Shown here piece by piece: positions 36,401 through 48,400 of a DNA stretch of 64,000 nucleotides. This DNA is from Amblyornis subalaris. Its lineage: Eukaryota; Chordata; Aves; Passeriformes; Ptilonorhynchidae. The DNA is taken from assembly GCA_018881555.1 (NCBI GenBank), contig JACAXG010000168.1, positions 1,023,727 to 1,087,726 of the forward strand, written 5' to 3'. Each line of letters begins with the position of its first letter. The stretch's first letter is position 1. Made by a program: the position numbers and the translations under genes. The notes below the pieces were generated by a model. That model did no database searches. It worked only from the letters and a program-made list of their open reading frames with translations, and was not told the DNA's origin.

Positions 36401-39400
36401 ATGTGCTATAAGCAAACAAACCCAGGCAGGGTGAAGGCCATGAAAACCTGCAAGACAGAGTACACAAAAAACATCTTTTCCAGAAAGCTGACAAAAACAC
36501 GTCTGTGGGATTGAGAGCATAATCAAAGCTCAGCATGAAAAAGGCTGTGAGGAAAAAGACTGAAGAGACAGACACGGAGCAGACCCTGGGGAGAGCAGAG
36601 CAGAGAACACGGCGATCGCTCCGGCACTCGCCCACGGGCTCCCCGCGCAGACAGAACTCAGGCCAGAGTCTGCACCGTCTGCACTCAGAGATGCTCTGGG
36701 TGAGGATTTTTCTACCATCTCTNATACCTGAGATGGAATGAATTCAAATGATAAAGCAGATCTGCAGTTCCAGTGAGCCCCAGCACAGTATGAAGGGGTT
36801 AGGAAGGGGTGCAGTGGGTGCCTGTCCATCTCCCTGTGGCCACGCTGGGACTGAAGTCCTTCAAGCGAATTTATCTTTTGAATGAGCCAAAATAACAGGA
36901 ATGCCGAGGTTGAAAGCACTGGAGTGAGTTCAAAAGACAACGTTTCCACTGGGAAATAAATCTCTCACCATTTTGTATAATTAGACAAGGAAAATGAAAA
37001 ACAATTTCAGAAAGAATTCCCAGCAGCAACATCGGAGGAGGAGGCGGGAGGTGCGCTGGGCAGGAATGCGGGGCTGGGCTCTGCTGTCACTGTTCACCAC
37101 ACAAACACCGCTGGCAGCTCCAGAGCAGCAGGGCTGAAGGAGCTCCAAGACCACTGACCAGTCGTCCCACCAGGAGCACAGCCAGGACCGGGACCACGGC
37201 ACGGGCAGCTCCAGAGGCCCCATCCCACCCATCGCCGATGGTCCCGGAGCACGGCCGGAGCGGCTGGAGGGCGGCGGCACCCAGCCCACGTGGAGGAGCC
37301 GATGGAGACCCCGAGGGGGACACGCGCAGGGAAGGGGGTCTTGCCCCACATCCCAGGATGCTGGGGGTGAGGAGCCACAGTGCTGCTGCTTCACCTCCGT
37401 CCTCTCAGCAGCCCAAACCCACCCCAGCAGCGCGGGACGGCTCCCAGGCTGCGGGCAGGGGTCACCACGGAAGGGGCCAGCCTCGGGCCGAGGGGACACG
37501 GAGGGGCAGGGAGAAGGGAAGGACTCCCACGGCTGGGGAGGGAGAAGCCCAGGACCTGACAGGCTCTGAAGATCTGCACTGGCCTTCCCACGGAGCACCC
37601 AGACTAAACCCTGCCATCCCCCAAACCGGCGGCTGCTCGCGGGGGGCAGCAGGAGAGGGACGCAGAGGAACAGAGGAGGGAGGCGGCTCCGATTTGGGAT
37701 TGTGCTGAGTTTGGGGGCACAGCTGGGAAGCGAGCGCTGTCCCCACCCCGAGCGCAGGGCTCGGTGCAGGCTCGGGGGGGCACNTGGGTCCCCCAGAGCC
37801 CGGGGCAGGGCCGGGGCAGCCGCAGGGGCTCCGCAGAGCCCGGGGCTGTGCGCAGGGCCTCGGCCCAGCCCCGCGGGGCAGGAGCGCCGCCAGTGTCCGG
37901 TCTCAGCTGCCACCTAGCGGGGAGTGGCCGCAGGGCACCCGCGGCTCCCGGGCTGGCACCGAACCCACCATCCCCGAGGCTGGAAAAGCCCCTCCAGACC
38001 ATCGAGTCCAACCTGTGCCCCATCCCCACCCTGTCCCCAGCCCAGAGCACCGAGTGCCACGTCCAGTCCTTCCTTGGACACCTCCAGGGGTGGGGACTCC
38101 AAACCTCCCTGGGCAGCCGCTTGCAATTCCTGACCACCCTTTCCATGCAGAAATTCCTCCTGATGTCCAACCTGAGCCTTCCCTGGCTCAACTTGAAGGC
38201 ATTTCTCTCACCCTGTCCCTGTTCCCTGGGAGCAGAGCCCGACTCCCCCTGCTGCACCCATCTGTCAGGAAGTTGTGGAGAGCCAGAAGGTCCCCCTGAG
38301 CCTCCTCCTCCTCAATGCTCACTCACCACAACCTTACCTAAATGCTTACCTTGTTCTTTGCCATAAAACACAGCCTAATTTGTGCCTCTCCTAAACCCAC
38401 AGCCATCATCAGCCAACACAGCTTTTATCCCTGACTCAGGTTCCAAGGAAGTTTCAGAATCACTCTGGCCTCCACCATATACGTTTGCAAACTGCATCAG
38501 CAGAGGAGAAAATCCATAAGAAACTGATCCTGAGTATCTTAACAAAACCAAACACCACTGCTCCATCACAGAGTTAGCAGTTTCTCCTGTTTCCAGCCTC
38601 TGTAACATGGAAGAAAACCCAAAGTCAACACAGGGTTTTATCCAAATGAATAACAAGTGGTAAGAGTTAAGGGCGCGATGAGAGCTGTCTGGAGGCTGCT
38701 CTCACTGTGAGACACAGTGTAAATCTTCTCAAGTTGTGACAAATGTCTTGGCTAATGCAGCCACATTCTGTGTTTAAATCTCACTAAGATGTAATTTGAC
38801 ATTTGGGTTTACTTTTTTCATTATAATTAAGAAACAAACCCCAGTCCGCGCTAATCTCTCCGCAGCCTGAATTTGCACATGGAATTACTGTCCCCACCGT
38901 GCCAATCCTTCCCCACACTCAACAGCCAAATCAAAGGGAAACCAGACATTCTTTCCAGTAGGGTTCCTTGGTTTCAGAAATACAGTCAAAGCATAGGATG
39001 GCTATTTCTAGGAGTCCAAAGGTTAAATCCTTGTCTCTTGCTCAAGGAAATCCCTGTGGAGAAGGTAACAAGAAGGTAACATGCTGCACCCTGGTGTTGC
39101 AAGATAAGAACCCAAACAGAACAGCCTACAACTCCATTTTTTACGGATGGAGGAGGATAACTGAGGACAAGGAGCTGCCTCATCTGTCAACACACACCAC
39201 CTTCAGCAGCAAAGTGCCTCTTGGATCCATTTCCATTCAGGCTGCATTCCCATCGCTCCCACTCTACACCTGGAAGGGCAGTGTAAGCCATTAGCAATTA
39301 AGTGCCACGAGGTATTGCATTAATGCACAGCCACAACCCCTGACGGGCTGGATGAGCCAGCTGCCCTCAGCTGATGGGCACGATAGGGGAGAACGGCAGC

Positions 39401-42400
39401 ACGCAGGCGGCACCAAGACCTGTGTGGCTTTGAAGTTCTCATAACCAGATTCTGGAACAGGATCATCCAGGCAGTCCTGCCCTGGTTGCTCCACAGCACC
39501 TTTCGCATGCACAGCGCTTTGCAAGCACCCAGAATCTCTGTCTACACCTTGGTACACTGGCTCTGCTCTTGTGCCACATCCTGGTAACATCTGCAGGGCA
39601 GCACACAACCCGGTGACCGCATTCCTGCCGCTCTCATTGCGGCTGACTGGGTTTCCCATCCCTGCAACAGCAGCTCCCAGCGGAGGTGAGCAGTGGGAAG
39701 CAGGTCAGCAAGCTGGAGGAGCACAAGACTCCATTCAGAANAAGAGCAACAATGCACATTTTGTTTCTGAAGAAATGGAAAATATTATCCAGTCTCCAGG
39801 TGCCACCAGAATCAAGCCAGGGGTACGTCTAGGAGGGATCAAGACAGCTGGCACCTGGAGCTGGAGAGGGTTGTCCCACTACAGCTGCCCCAGGGATCAA
39901 GAGCCAAGGGTGGAGGAACAGGCTGCTTCTCCAAAACAAGGGGCCNTTTTCAACAGGTGATAGAAAAAGAGAGCAGAGGCTGTCACATAATAGAATCATG
40001 GAATGGTTTGAGTTGGAAGGGATCTTAAAGCTCATCCAGTCCCATCCCTTGCCATGGGCACGGACACCTTCAGCTAGACCACATTGCTCCAAGCCCTGTC
40101 CAACCTGGACTTGGACCAGAGATGGGGCAGTCCCAGCTTATCTTGGCAGGACACGTTCAACCTTGGGATCAGGAGGCTGGGCAAGCAGCAGGGCTGGAGC
40201 CCGGGCAGGCTGTGCCCTCTCCTCCCTCAGGAGCTCTCGGCTCCTGACCGGTAACACCCCGAGAAACCTGCTCTGGGCAGGAGGCTGCACTAGAAACCCC
40301 CCGAGCTCCCATCCTACCTGAATTACCTGATGGATCTACGATTCCAGGCTGGGACCTGGCTGTAATCCACCACGCAATCCTTTCTCTGAAATGCAGGGCA
40401 GCACCCCCCACACTCAGCCTCCTGATCCCCAAACTGCTGCATGTTCCAAAAGGAAGCACTTGACCAAATCTAGCACATGCTTTCCATCCTTTCACAGAAC
40501 AGTCTCATGTGTCCAGGTCTCACCTGGCTTTAATGAACGTTTTTCCTGACAAACAAGAACCTTTCCATGGATTTGGAGGGGGATCTGTTACCACGCTGTG
40601 GCAGCAGGCTGTGCTGGGATGGGACACCCTGCTCCCTGCATGGACTCTGCTCCAACTGCCAGAGCCTGGCTCCAGCCCGGAGCACAGACACCCACTCCAC
40701 AACCACATGGGCTCTCACGGAACAGCCCGGGCTGCTCTGGCTCCCCACACGGCTTCTTTTCATATCCCAAAACGCTGTTTGCCATGCAAAGGCACGGACA
40801 CCACAGCCTGGTCTCAGCTGCTCGGCAGTGCCAGGGGTGCCACGGGAGAGCCACCACACCGAGCCGGGACGGGCAACTCTGCGACCCCCAGCACCCCCCG
40901 AGGGACCTGCTCAGAACCAGCCTACGCTCTTCGAGCTGGCAGCACGGTCTGCAAACGCATTCCAAAATAAAAACTAACAACGATGAGTTTTCTGCAAACC
41001 CCCAAAATCCCTTCCAGAGGTGAAGAAGCCTTTGGCACAGCAGGAGCAAACACGGGGAACAGGGGCCGCACTCCTCCGCTCACACGAAACGCGCAATTCC
41101 CTCCCAGACCCAGAAACGGCTGCCAAGGAGTCGCGGGACTCCAAAGTCCTGGAAATCTACAGCGTATTTTCTTCCACTGCTCTTTTTGCCATGTTTTCCT
41201 TTCAGCACGGCAGAGCAGCATGTTTGTGCTGGCCAAGCCTACCCTCCTCCTCTCCACCGCACCTCCAAGCAATCCAAGCACAGGAGATACAGTATTACCT
41301 CAAATATTTAAGCAAGGGATTAAACTATTCTCTTGGCAGGAGGCGGGAGCTGCCCCACGGATACAGCTCTCCCGCCGGCTGGCAGGCGCTGCGTGACAGC
41401 GGCTCCGCAGCGAGCCATCTGCCCCGGGCTACNGAAAGCTCCCCACGGTTTTCCCTGCTTTCTGGCCAATATTCCTGCTCACCGGCTCCCGGCCGTCCAT
41501 CGCCTCCATCCACAGCCGCCGGTCCTCTTCCGAAAGCGCCTGCATGGTGATGACGCCAGGCCTGCGGAGAGAGAGGGGACGCCGTAAATGAACTGTGGCA
41601 TGGGAAGCGAAGGTGGCAAAGATAAATTTTCCATGAGAGGAAAAGAGAAGGAGGACAAGCTCCTTCCTAGCCAAGCCCCAGCACGTGGGTCTGTGCCCAG
41701 GCTGACCTCTCCACGCACATCCCTGCAGGTCCTGACCAGGATCAGCAAGCGAGCAGAGGACATCTCCAACAATCAACACACCTTGCCAGTGGTTTGGTGT
41801 CAGAGCTGGATGCCAAATTCCTCCTCTGGCCCTCAGCCAGACAGCTCACCTGCACTGGGCTAAGCAAGTCTGTGCAACGGCAGGAGAAGATGAGGAAGGT
41901 AACCAAGGAAGCAGGAGCCCCCACACATCCCGGCCCCCCATGTCTCTCCACTACCCCAAGCACCGGCTCATGGAGGGGGGGACCTTGCTGTGCGAAGCGT
42001 TTCATCCCTGAGATGTCCATGCCCTCATGGCTGTGCCAGTCCCCTGACCCTGTCCATACCCTGCTGCCACACACAGCAGTGGCAGTGGCGTGATGCTGGT
42101 CCGTGCCCCTCTCCAGCAGCTTCACAGGGGGAGCACTGCAGGAGTCCTGGGGTGCCCCGGGGTGCTGGTCCTGCCCCCAGCGCTGTCACACACACCACAG
42201 CACTGAGCTGCCCTGCCAACCCAGCCTCCAACAAACAGCCCCGTGACTGCTCATTTAGTGTAATCAGAAAGGGAAAGGACAGGCCTGAGTGCTGCACACA
42301 CAGCACAGGAGCCAGGGGACAGTACCGGCACAGCCCTCACCCGAGGGCCAACGCCACCTCCACGCTCCTCAGTGGATGCTAGGTCCACTCCTGGACCACC

Positions 42401-45400
42401 CTTTCCATGCAAGGAGCTCAACCTCAATTACCTGCTCTGTTAAGCGTGACCAGCAAGGTGAGGATGGGTTTAACCCCAGGCAGCGTTTGCACAGCCTCAG
42501 GTGTGGGGTGTGTCTGCACAGGGGGACACGGCGGGTGGGAGCCAGCGCTGTGCTCCCACGCTGGGGCTGGCGACTCACTGCACCCCACTTGGCTGTGAGC
42601 TCCCGGGATTTCCACCTCCATATCCCGGCTCATCCCAGGTCTCCAGCTCCAAAGGAGTGGTCACATCCCCCTGCCACGGCTGCTCCCAGAAGGGGGCTGG
42701 GCAGAGCCCCCAGGCTCAGTCAGACAGTGAGACCTGTCTGTGTGTCTGGTTTGGTTCTGCTGCTCCCTCCCCAGCTATTTCCAGATGCATTAGCAGAGCA
42801 CAGCAGCTATTCCCAATGGAGCACAGCGGGCAGATTCCCTGGCAACGGGGAGATGCAGGGGGGCTGCTGGTGCTCTGTGCTCGTGGGGTTTCATCCATGG
42901 GAACTGTGACAGCAGAGAACCTCTGATGCTGCTCTTCCCACCCACAGCAGAGCACGGGGCTCTGGAATAGCACAGGAGTCAGGAACGCTGCTCCGAAGCA
43001 CTGGGCTGCTGAGGCACAAGGTGGGAAGAGTGATTAAACTCAGGAGCTGCCAACTGCCTGCGGAGTGTTCCACAGAGCACGTAGGCTCTGTTCAGCACTA
43101 AATCCTCAAAAACTGATAAAGCCTGGGGAGAGGNGTGATTTCTAACTTGGGGAAGGTTGCTGAATCTAACAAGGGTGATTCAGCAGGAAAACGTGAGCTG
43201 CACCTGCACTGCAGATGCCCTTTGGTCCTTGATAAGAGCTTGTAAGAAAAGCAAATGTTAACAGGGGCTCTCAAGAGGTGGGTTTGGCCCATTTCTGTTG
43301 CTTTGTGGCACGTACAGGCAGGGAACCGAGGATTAACCCTTCTCCTTAACTCCACTCCCCAGCTTTCGGCACACACAGCAGCTCAGCATGTCCCACCAGT
43401 GGAACCAGGTCCAAGAAAACCAGACATAATGTGCTTGATCTCTGCTAATCCCATTGGTGAGTCAGTCAATACTCACCAGCTTAGTGGTTTGGAAGTTTAC
43501 TCACTTTGAAGGGAAGAGGAAACCACTTAACCATCACCCCATCTGAGAGGGAAAACGCTCCACATCCAACAGCAAATATGTTCAAAACACTGCACAAAGC
43601 TCCTTGTTGTGCAGGTACAAAGTGACTCAAGAGCAGTCTCTGGTACCTGGGGAGCTGCAGTGGCTGCTTACAGCAGGGCTTAGGTCTGAGTTTAAGCCAA
43701 GCTGCTGCTGGAGGCACAGATATCCCAGGCAGAAAGCCCTGAACGGGCTGTAGCTCAGCTAGGGTGACACAGGAAAAGCAATACTGGAATTTCTGTCTCT
43801 TGAGCCAACACATTAAAACAGAGAAATTTAAATCCTCCATTCATGGTGTGTTGGGCACTGGACTCTGAGCGGTCCCAGAGTGGCAGTGCTGGTATCTGGA
43901 GTGCCAGGTTCCCTCAGCACAGGGCAAAGAGGTGATAACAGCAAAATGTTTTTTCTGCCTCTGAGCAGATAACAACTCCTCGGGCTTCACTTCAAAGTCA
44001 AACTTCTTTAACAGCATGAGGGGAGGGGCTGAGAAACTGAATAAACCCCATTTCCATTGCAAATAGCTCTGCATTTCCTCCCCCAGTGTTTATTTGCCAG
44101 GGCACCCACTGCATCACTTTCCTGAGCAGAACCATCTTCCTGGCTGTGATAAATTTAAAATGCACCCACACATTACGCCTCATTCATTATGGATGTGGCC
44201 GATGCCCACGGGGTTCCGTGTGCTCACAGCCAGGTCGGATGGCTGGCACTGGATCAGTCTCCTGCCAACGCTGGCAGCACCAGCCCTGCTGGAAACACTG
44301 CCTGCAAACAGCACCATCCTCACGGAGTCTCCTCGAGGATCAGACACTTCCCACGGTGCGCTCGTTACACGGGGCTTATCGCAANTACCCAGCCATGACA
44401 AAGACCCTGCTCTGACTGCCCTTCCCAAAAGATAAGGAAAACGGATCTGTCCCTGTCCCCCCACCTAAGAAATGACCCTGAGTACTGGGGGTCATTTATA
44501 CAGATNATTACTTGTAAAGATTACATACAGTAAATACAGATTTTGCTGTGGGGCAGCTCCCACCTCCTCCCAAAGCCTTGACGTGGGATGCCCCTGGACC
44601 CTCGTGGAGCCAGCCCACCCTAGCCAGCCCACGGGACGGCAGGACACCCTCCTGGCTCTGTCATCCAAGATGCACAAACATGAGCTGTTGTGGCAAACAA
44701 GATCAAGGACCTGCCGATTCACTCCTAGGTGCTGCATCCCGCATTTCCACCTCCGGGCACCAAACCCTTTTGCCTTTTCTGGGACACAAGGAGGGAAAAG
44801 GGACATTTTGGGATCAAAAGGAATCCATTTCTAAATAGAGTGAGAGCAGCAGAGTGAGACCAGAGCAGAACACGGCAAACACTTAATAAGAAAGTATATT
44901 TTCAATATGCTACAATCTAAAAATGGAAGATTTTTCCATACAAGACCACACAGGAAATTTGAATTTTCTCAATATCTCAGCTTTTGTGACAAAAGGCCTG
45001 GCCTTAAGGAGCTGTGACTAAGCACACCAAGAAAATGAGAAAGTCCAATAGCTTTTCCTTCTTCCAGGAAAACAAACAAATAAGGGAAGCAATAGAAACA
45101 GATAAGAACTTCCAACTACTGCAGCAGCTTATCACAGCGAGACAATCTAAACTGCTGATGAAAACACACAAGAGTGGATTAATAACAGGGGCTGAGCAGA
45201 GCCAAGCACACGGAGACGTTCCCAGTCCCGACCTGAGCAGAGCAGAGCAGCCCAGACAGGACCGCACGGCCACAGGCCAGGCACCAGCAAACAGATGTGG
45301 CCCCAAAAGGTTGATGAGCAAAGATGGAAATTAAGGGGGAGACTGTGACCCTGAACTCAGAAAGTCTCAGTGTTAAAGCACCATCAGCACAAGCACCAGC

Positions 45401-48400
45401 AAGTTCTGCTGGGGCTGGGGCTGCCGTGGGTCCTGTGGCCGCCGAGGGGAAGGAGCCTCATCCCTCGCTGCCACCCACCTGTGACAACCCCCAAGGCTTT
45501 GTTTTAAAGGTCACTGGAAAGGCGACACCGGCAGAGGAACAGGCACAGGTTGAACTGCACCGAGCCAGCGCCAGGCGCGGGGACACCGCAGAGGTGGGGT
45601 CGCCCAGCACAGGGGAGCAGGGAGCAGCTCCTGCCACAGTCAGACATGGATCTGTCAAGTGCATACCCAGAAGAAGGCCCACAGCCCTCCTGGGGAAAAC
45701 CATCTGGTCAGGGGAATGCTCAGCAGGTGCCTGGCAGCTCACCCACCCCGATGCCAACCGTTCAGCCACTGTGCCAATTCTTCCAGGAAGAATTTCTTCA
45801 TGGAAAGGGCTGTCAGGCATTGGCAGGGGCTGCCCAGGGAGGTGGTGGAGTCCCCATCCCTGGACGTGTCCAAGGAAGGACTGGACGTGGCACTCGGTGC
45901 TCTGGGCTGGTGACAAGATGGGGATCGGGAACAGGTTGGACTCGATGACTTTGGAAGGCTTTTCCAACCTCTGTGACTCTGGAATTCTGTTCTATAATTC
46001 TATGATTGTGCTGCCCAGCAAGCCAGTCACCGTGGGGGCACTCAGGCAGAGCCCAGGGCAATGGTGGTACCTGCAGAGTTCACTGCCCTCGTGACCCACC
46101 AAGAGACCAAACCCTGCATTTGAAAACCTCCTGCTCCCATAAAAGCCAACTGGCACTTAGAAGCACTTTGCTTCTGGCCCTGAGCAATGACCTACATTAT
46201 CCTAAATGACACAGCCTTTGTCATCAGTCAAATGAGATACTCCTCCTCCCCAGGCTCATTTTGTAAGACTGGTTGTCATCCCTGTTCACCTTGTTTACAA
46301 ACCTGATTTAATGTGCAGAGACTACAAATTAGTTAATAAAAAAAGAGCATTAACAGTAAAACACAGTATCCATCACACTGGGGGTGTATTTCAGCCAGAC
46401 ACTAGAACACCATTCTGGGGCTAATTCTGCTGTAACAAAGCAATAAAATACTTCTAACTTGCCACACTGAACATCAGAACTATTTGCAAATGCCAAGGCC
46501 AGGTTGGATGGGGCTTGGAGCAACCTGGTCTAGTGGAAGGTGGCCCTGCCCATGGCAGGGGGTGAATGAGATGAGCTTTAAAGTCCAACAGAAGCTACTC
46601 CGAGATTCTATGACAAGGAAGCAATGCTGTAATACCAGACCAGACTCCAGATTTTCAGTTCAGTTGTGCTGAATCATCTTTACAGGAGAAAAAACCCACA
46701 TTTTTTTCCCACCTAACAAGGAACAGCTCTTAGCTGGTGCTATTTAGGGTGTTATTGCTAAGCTCCAGCCCTGCACCCCGTGTTGCCCGAGTTCCCAAAA
46801 TGCAACGCTGACAAGCAGCCCGTCTCCGTGCAGTGACAGCGTCGGGAAGCACCGGCCGAGGCTGCCACCTCCAGGCTGTCCCGAGATCCACGAGCTCCAG
46901 CTCCTGGCTCCTGATCAGGCTGTGTCCTGCAGTCGGTGTGGACGGTCAGGGAGATGGACACAACCATCGGGTCACCGTGAAACCAACTGGAACTAAGAAA
47001 AGAGCCTAAAACATGACTGAATAGGCTTTAGAAGAGTGTGAGAAGGAAATGNACTTCAGGCTGCCCCCACGGCACCAAGGCACAGGAATAACTCACTGGA
47101 AGCCACCAAACCCAGGGCTGTGGAGCACAGGAGACCTGGGAATGGGGAAAGTGCTGGAAATAAAACCCCGTGCATAAGGGAGACAGAGAAGGACCTTGGG
47201 GATGTTTGTCTTCATCATATCCAGACATCCTGTGTGTGACCGAAGAGCAAGACATCAAGTTTCTAACTTCTCTATTAGTAGAGACAATAAAAAAACGCAC
47301 AAAAAAGCACCAAAATATGCCAGAAAAACCCAGCTCGAGACAAAAAAACAATATACAGGGTTCCCTTGCTCTCTTGGTCAGAGGCAAATCCCCACAGCAG
47401 GAACATGCATGTGAAAGGAGAAATTCCGCAGGCTTCCCTTCCTGTGCTGCTCCCCTGCCATGATTTACATAGAGCAGNNAGATTGCTGGAGCAGCCCTTG
47501 ATCCCATGCCTGGCAGGCTCCAAACATCAAGGGAAGCTTCAGCTGCCTCTGAACACACTGCAGAAAATTATTGTGGTGCCTCCATTCTCCTTCTCCCACT
47601 TTTAGTTTGATTTTCACATTATAAAAAAATATCCTCAGGGCATAGCAAAATAAATTCCCATGTCAGCAGAAATACTGCACCTTTCTGGAGAAAAGCACAG
47701 CTCCAGAGAGTGGGAGGCAGCCCCAGGTTATCTTATCCCTCAGCCAACACAGTCAGAGCTCCATCACCCCAACCCCTCCCTGCCACGGGCTGGCACCGAA
47801 ACGCTGCCCAAGCACAGGCTGGACAGGGAGAGGCACCATGGGTTATTCCAGGGTTATTCAACACTCAGATTTTGATGAATTTGGGCTCTTCCAAGACCTC
47901 CTGGGAATTCCTGCAGACGGGAGGGATAGCTGGACCACGGACAGGCACGCAACTGGGAGAACACTGTGCCTTTGGAGCAGGATTTTGTGAACCATGTGAA
48001 CTTCCTGCAGGAGGGAGATCCGAGGCAGTGACTAATTCCTCTTGGAACAGCAATGGCAGCCTGGCTTTCCTGTTTATATGGGTAAGCCATGCATGATGCT
48101 AATTGATATGGTAACAGCTCTCACTCCTGGGTGCCGTAGATTGAATCCACACATACCTCTTGCCCAGCTNCTATGTGATAAGTCACAGCAGAAGTGTTTT
48201 ACTCCTTCAGGAAAAAGAAGTGAATTCCAAGTGCTCAGAAGCACGAGCCAGATGTCCATTATCACCCATCCATGGTGAACCAGCAACAGCCACGCTCCAG
48301 CACAAAGCTGACACTATTCAAACACATACCCAGTGCTGGAAAGAGGCCCTACATCCCTGCCAAAACACCCACAGAGCATCTTTTCCAGGCTAGTGACCGT

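Larger units (their letters stand above)
26233..41482 (-). other. ARHGAP26: ARHGAP26 intron 11 (15.25 kb), between PH and the microexon
   Basis: Largest intron of the window. It holds CR1 fragments (26508-26576, 28270-28366, 37979-38318, 39989-40148), an 82-bp minisatellite, a 41-bp degenerate minisatellite, a CpG-rich patch at about 37190-37960, and AT-rich unique islands at 30040-30370 and 34660-34870. No coding exon other than those of ARHGAP26 was recognised. Confidence 0.8.

Noticed and set aside
36981..37913. Minus-strand open frame of about 310 codons, the longest in the window
   Set aside because: Lies in the CpG-rich patch, where stops are rare, and starts at GTG rather than ATG. 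Its composition is Pro/Ser/Gly/Trp-rich without any recognisable domain, and it does not fit the ARHGAP26 frame.
42385..42425. Short CR1-like match (ccaccctttccatgcaagga)
   Set aside because: Only about 25-30 bp resemble CR1, with no further blocks on either side. Too short to call.
45324..46094. Plus-strand open frame of about 256 codons
   Set aside because: Its second half is the CR1 3' end at 45779-46008 and the first half shows no similarity. It is a chance frame running into a repeat.
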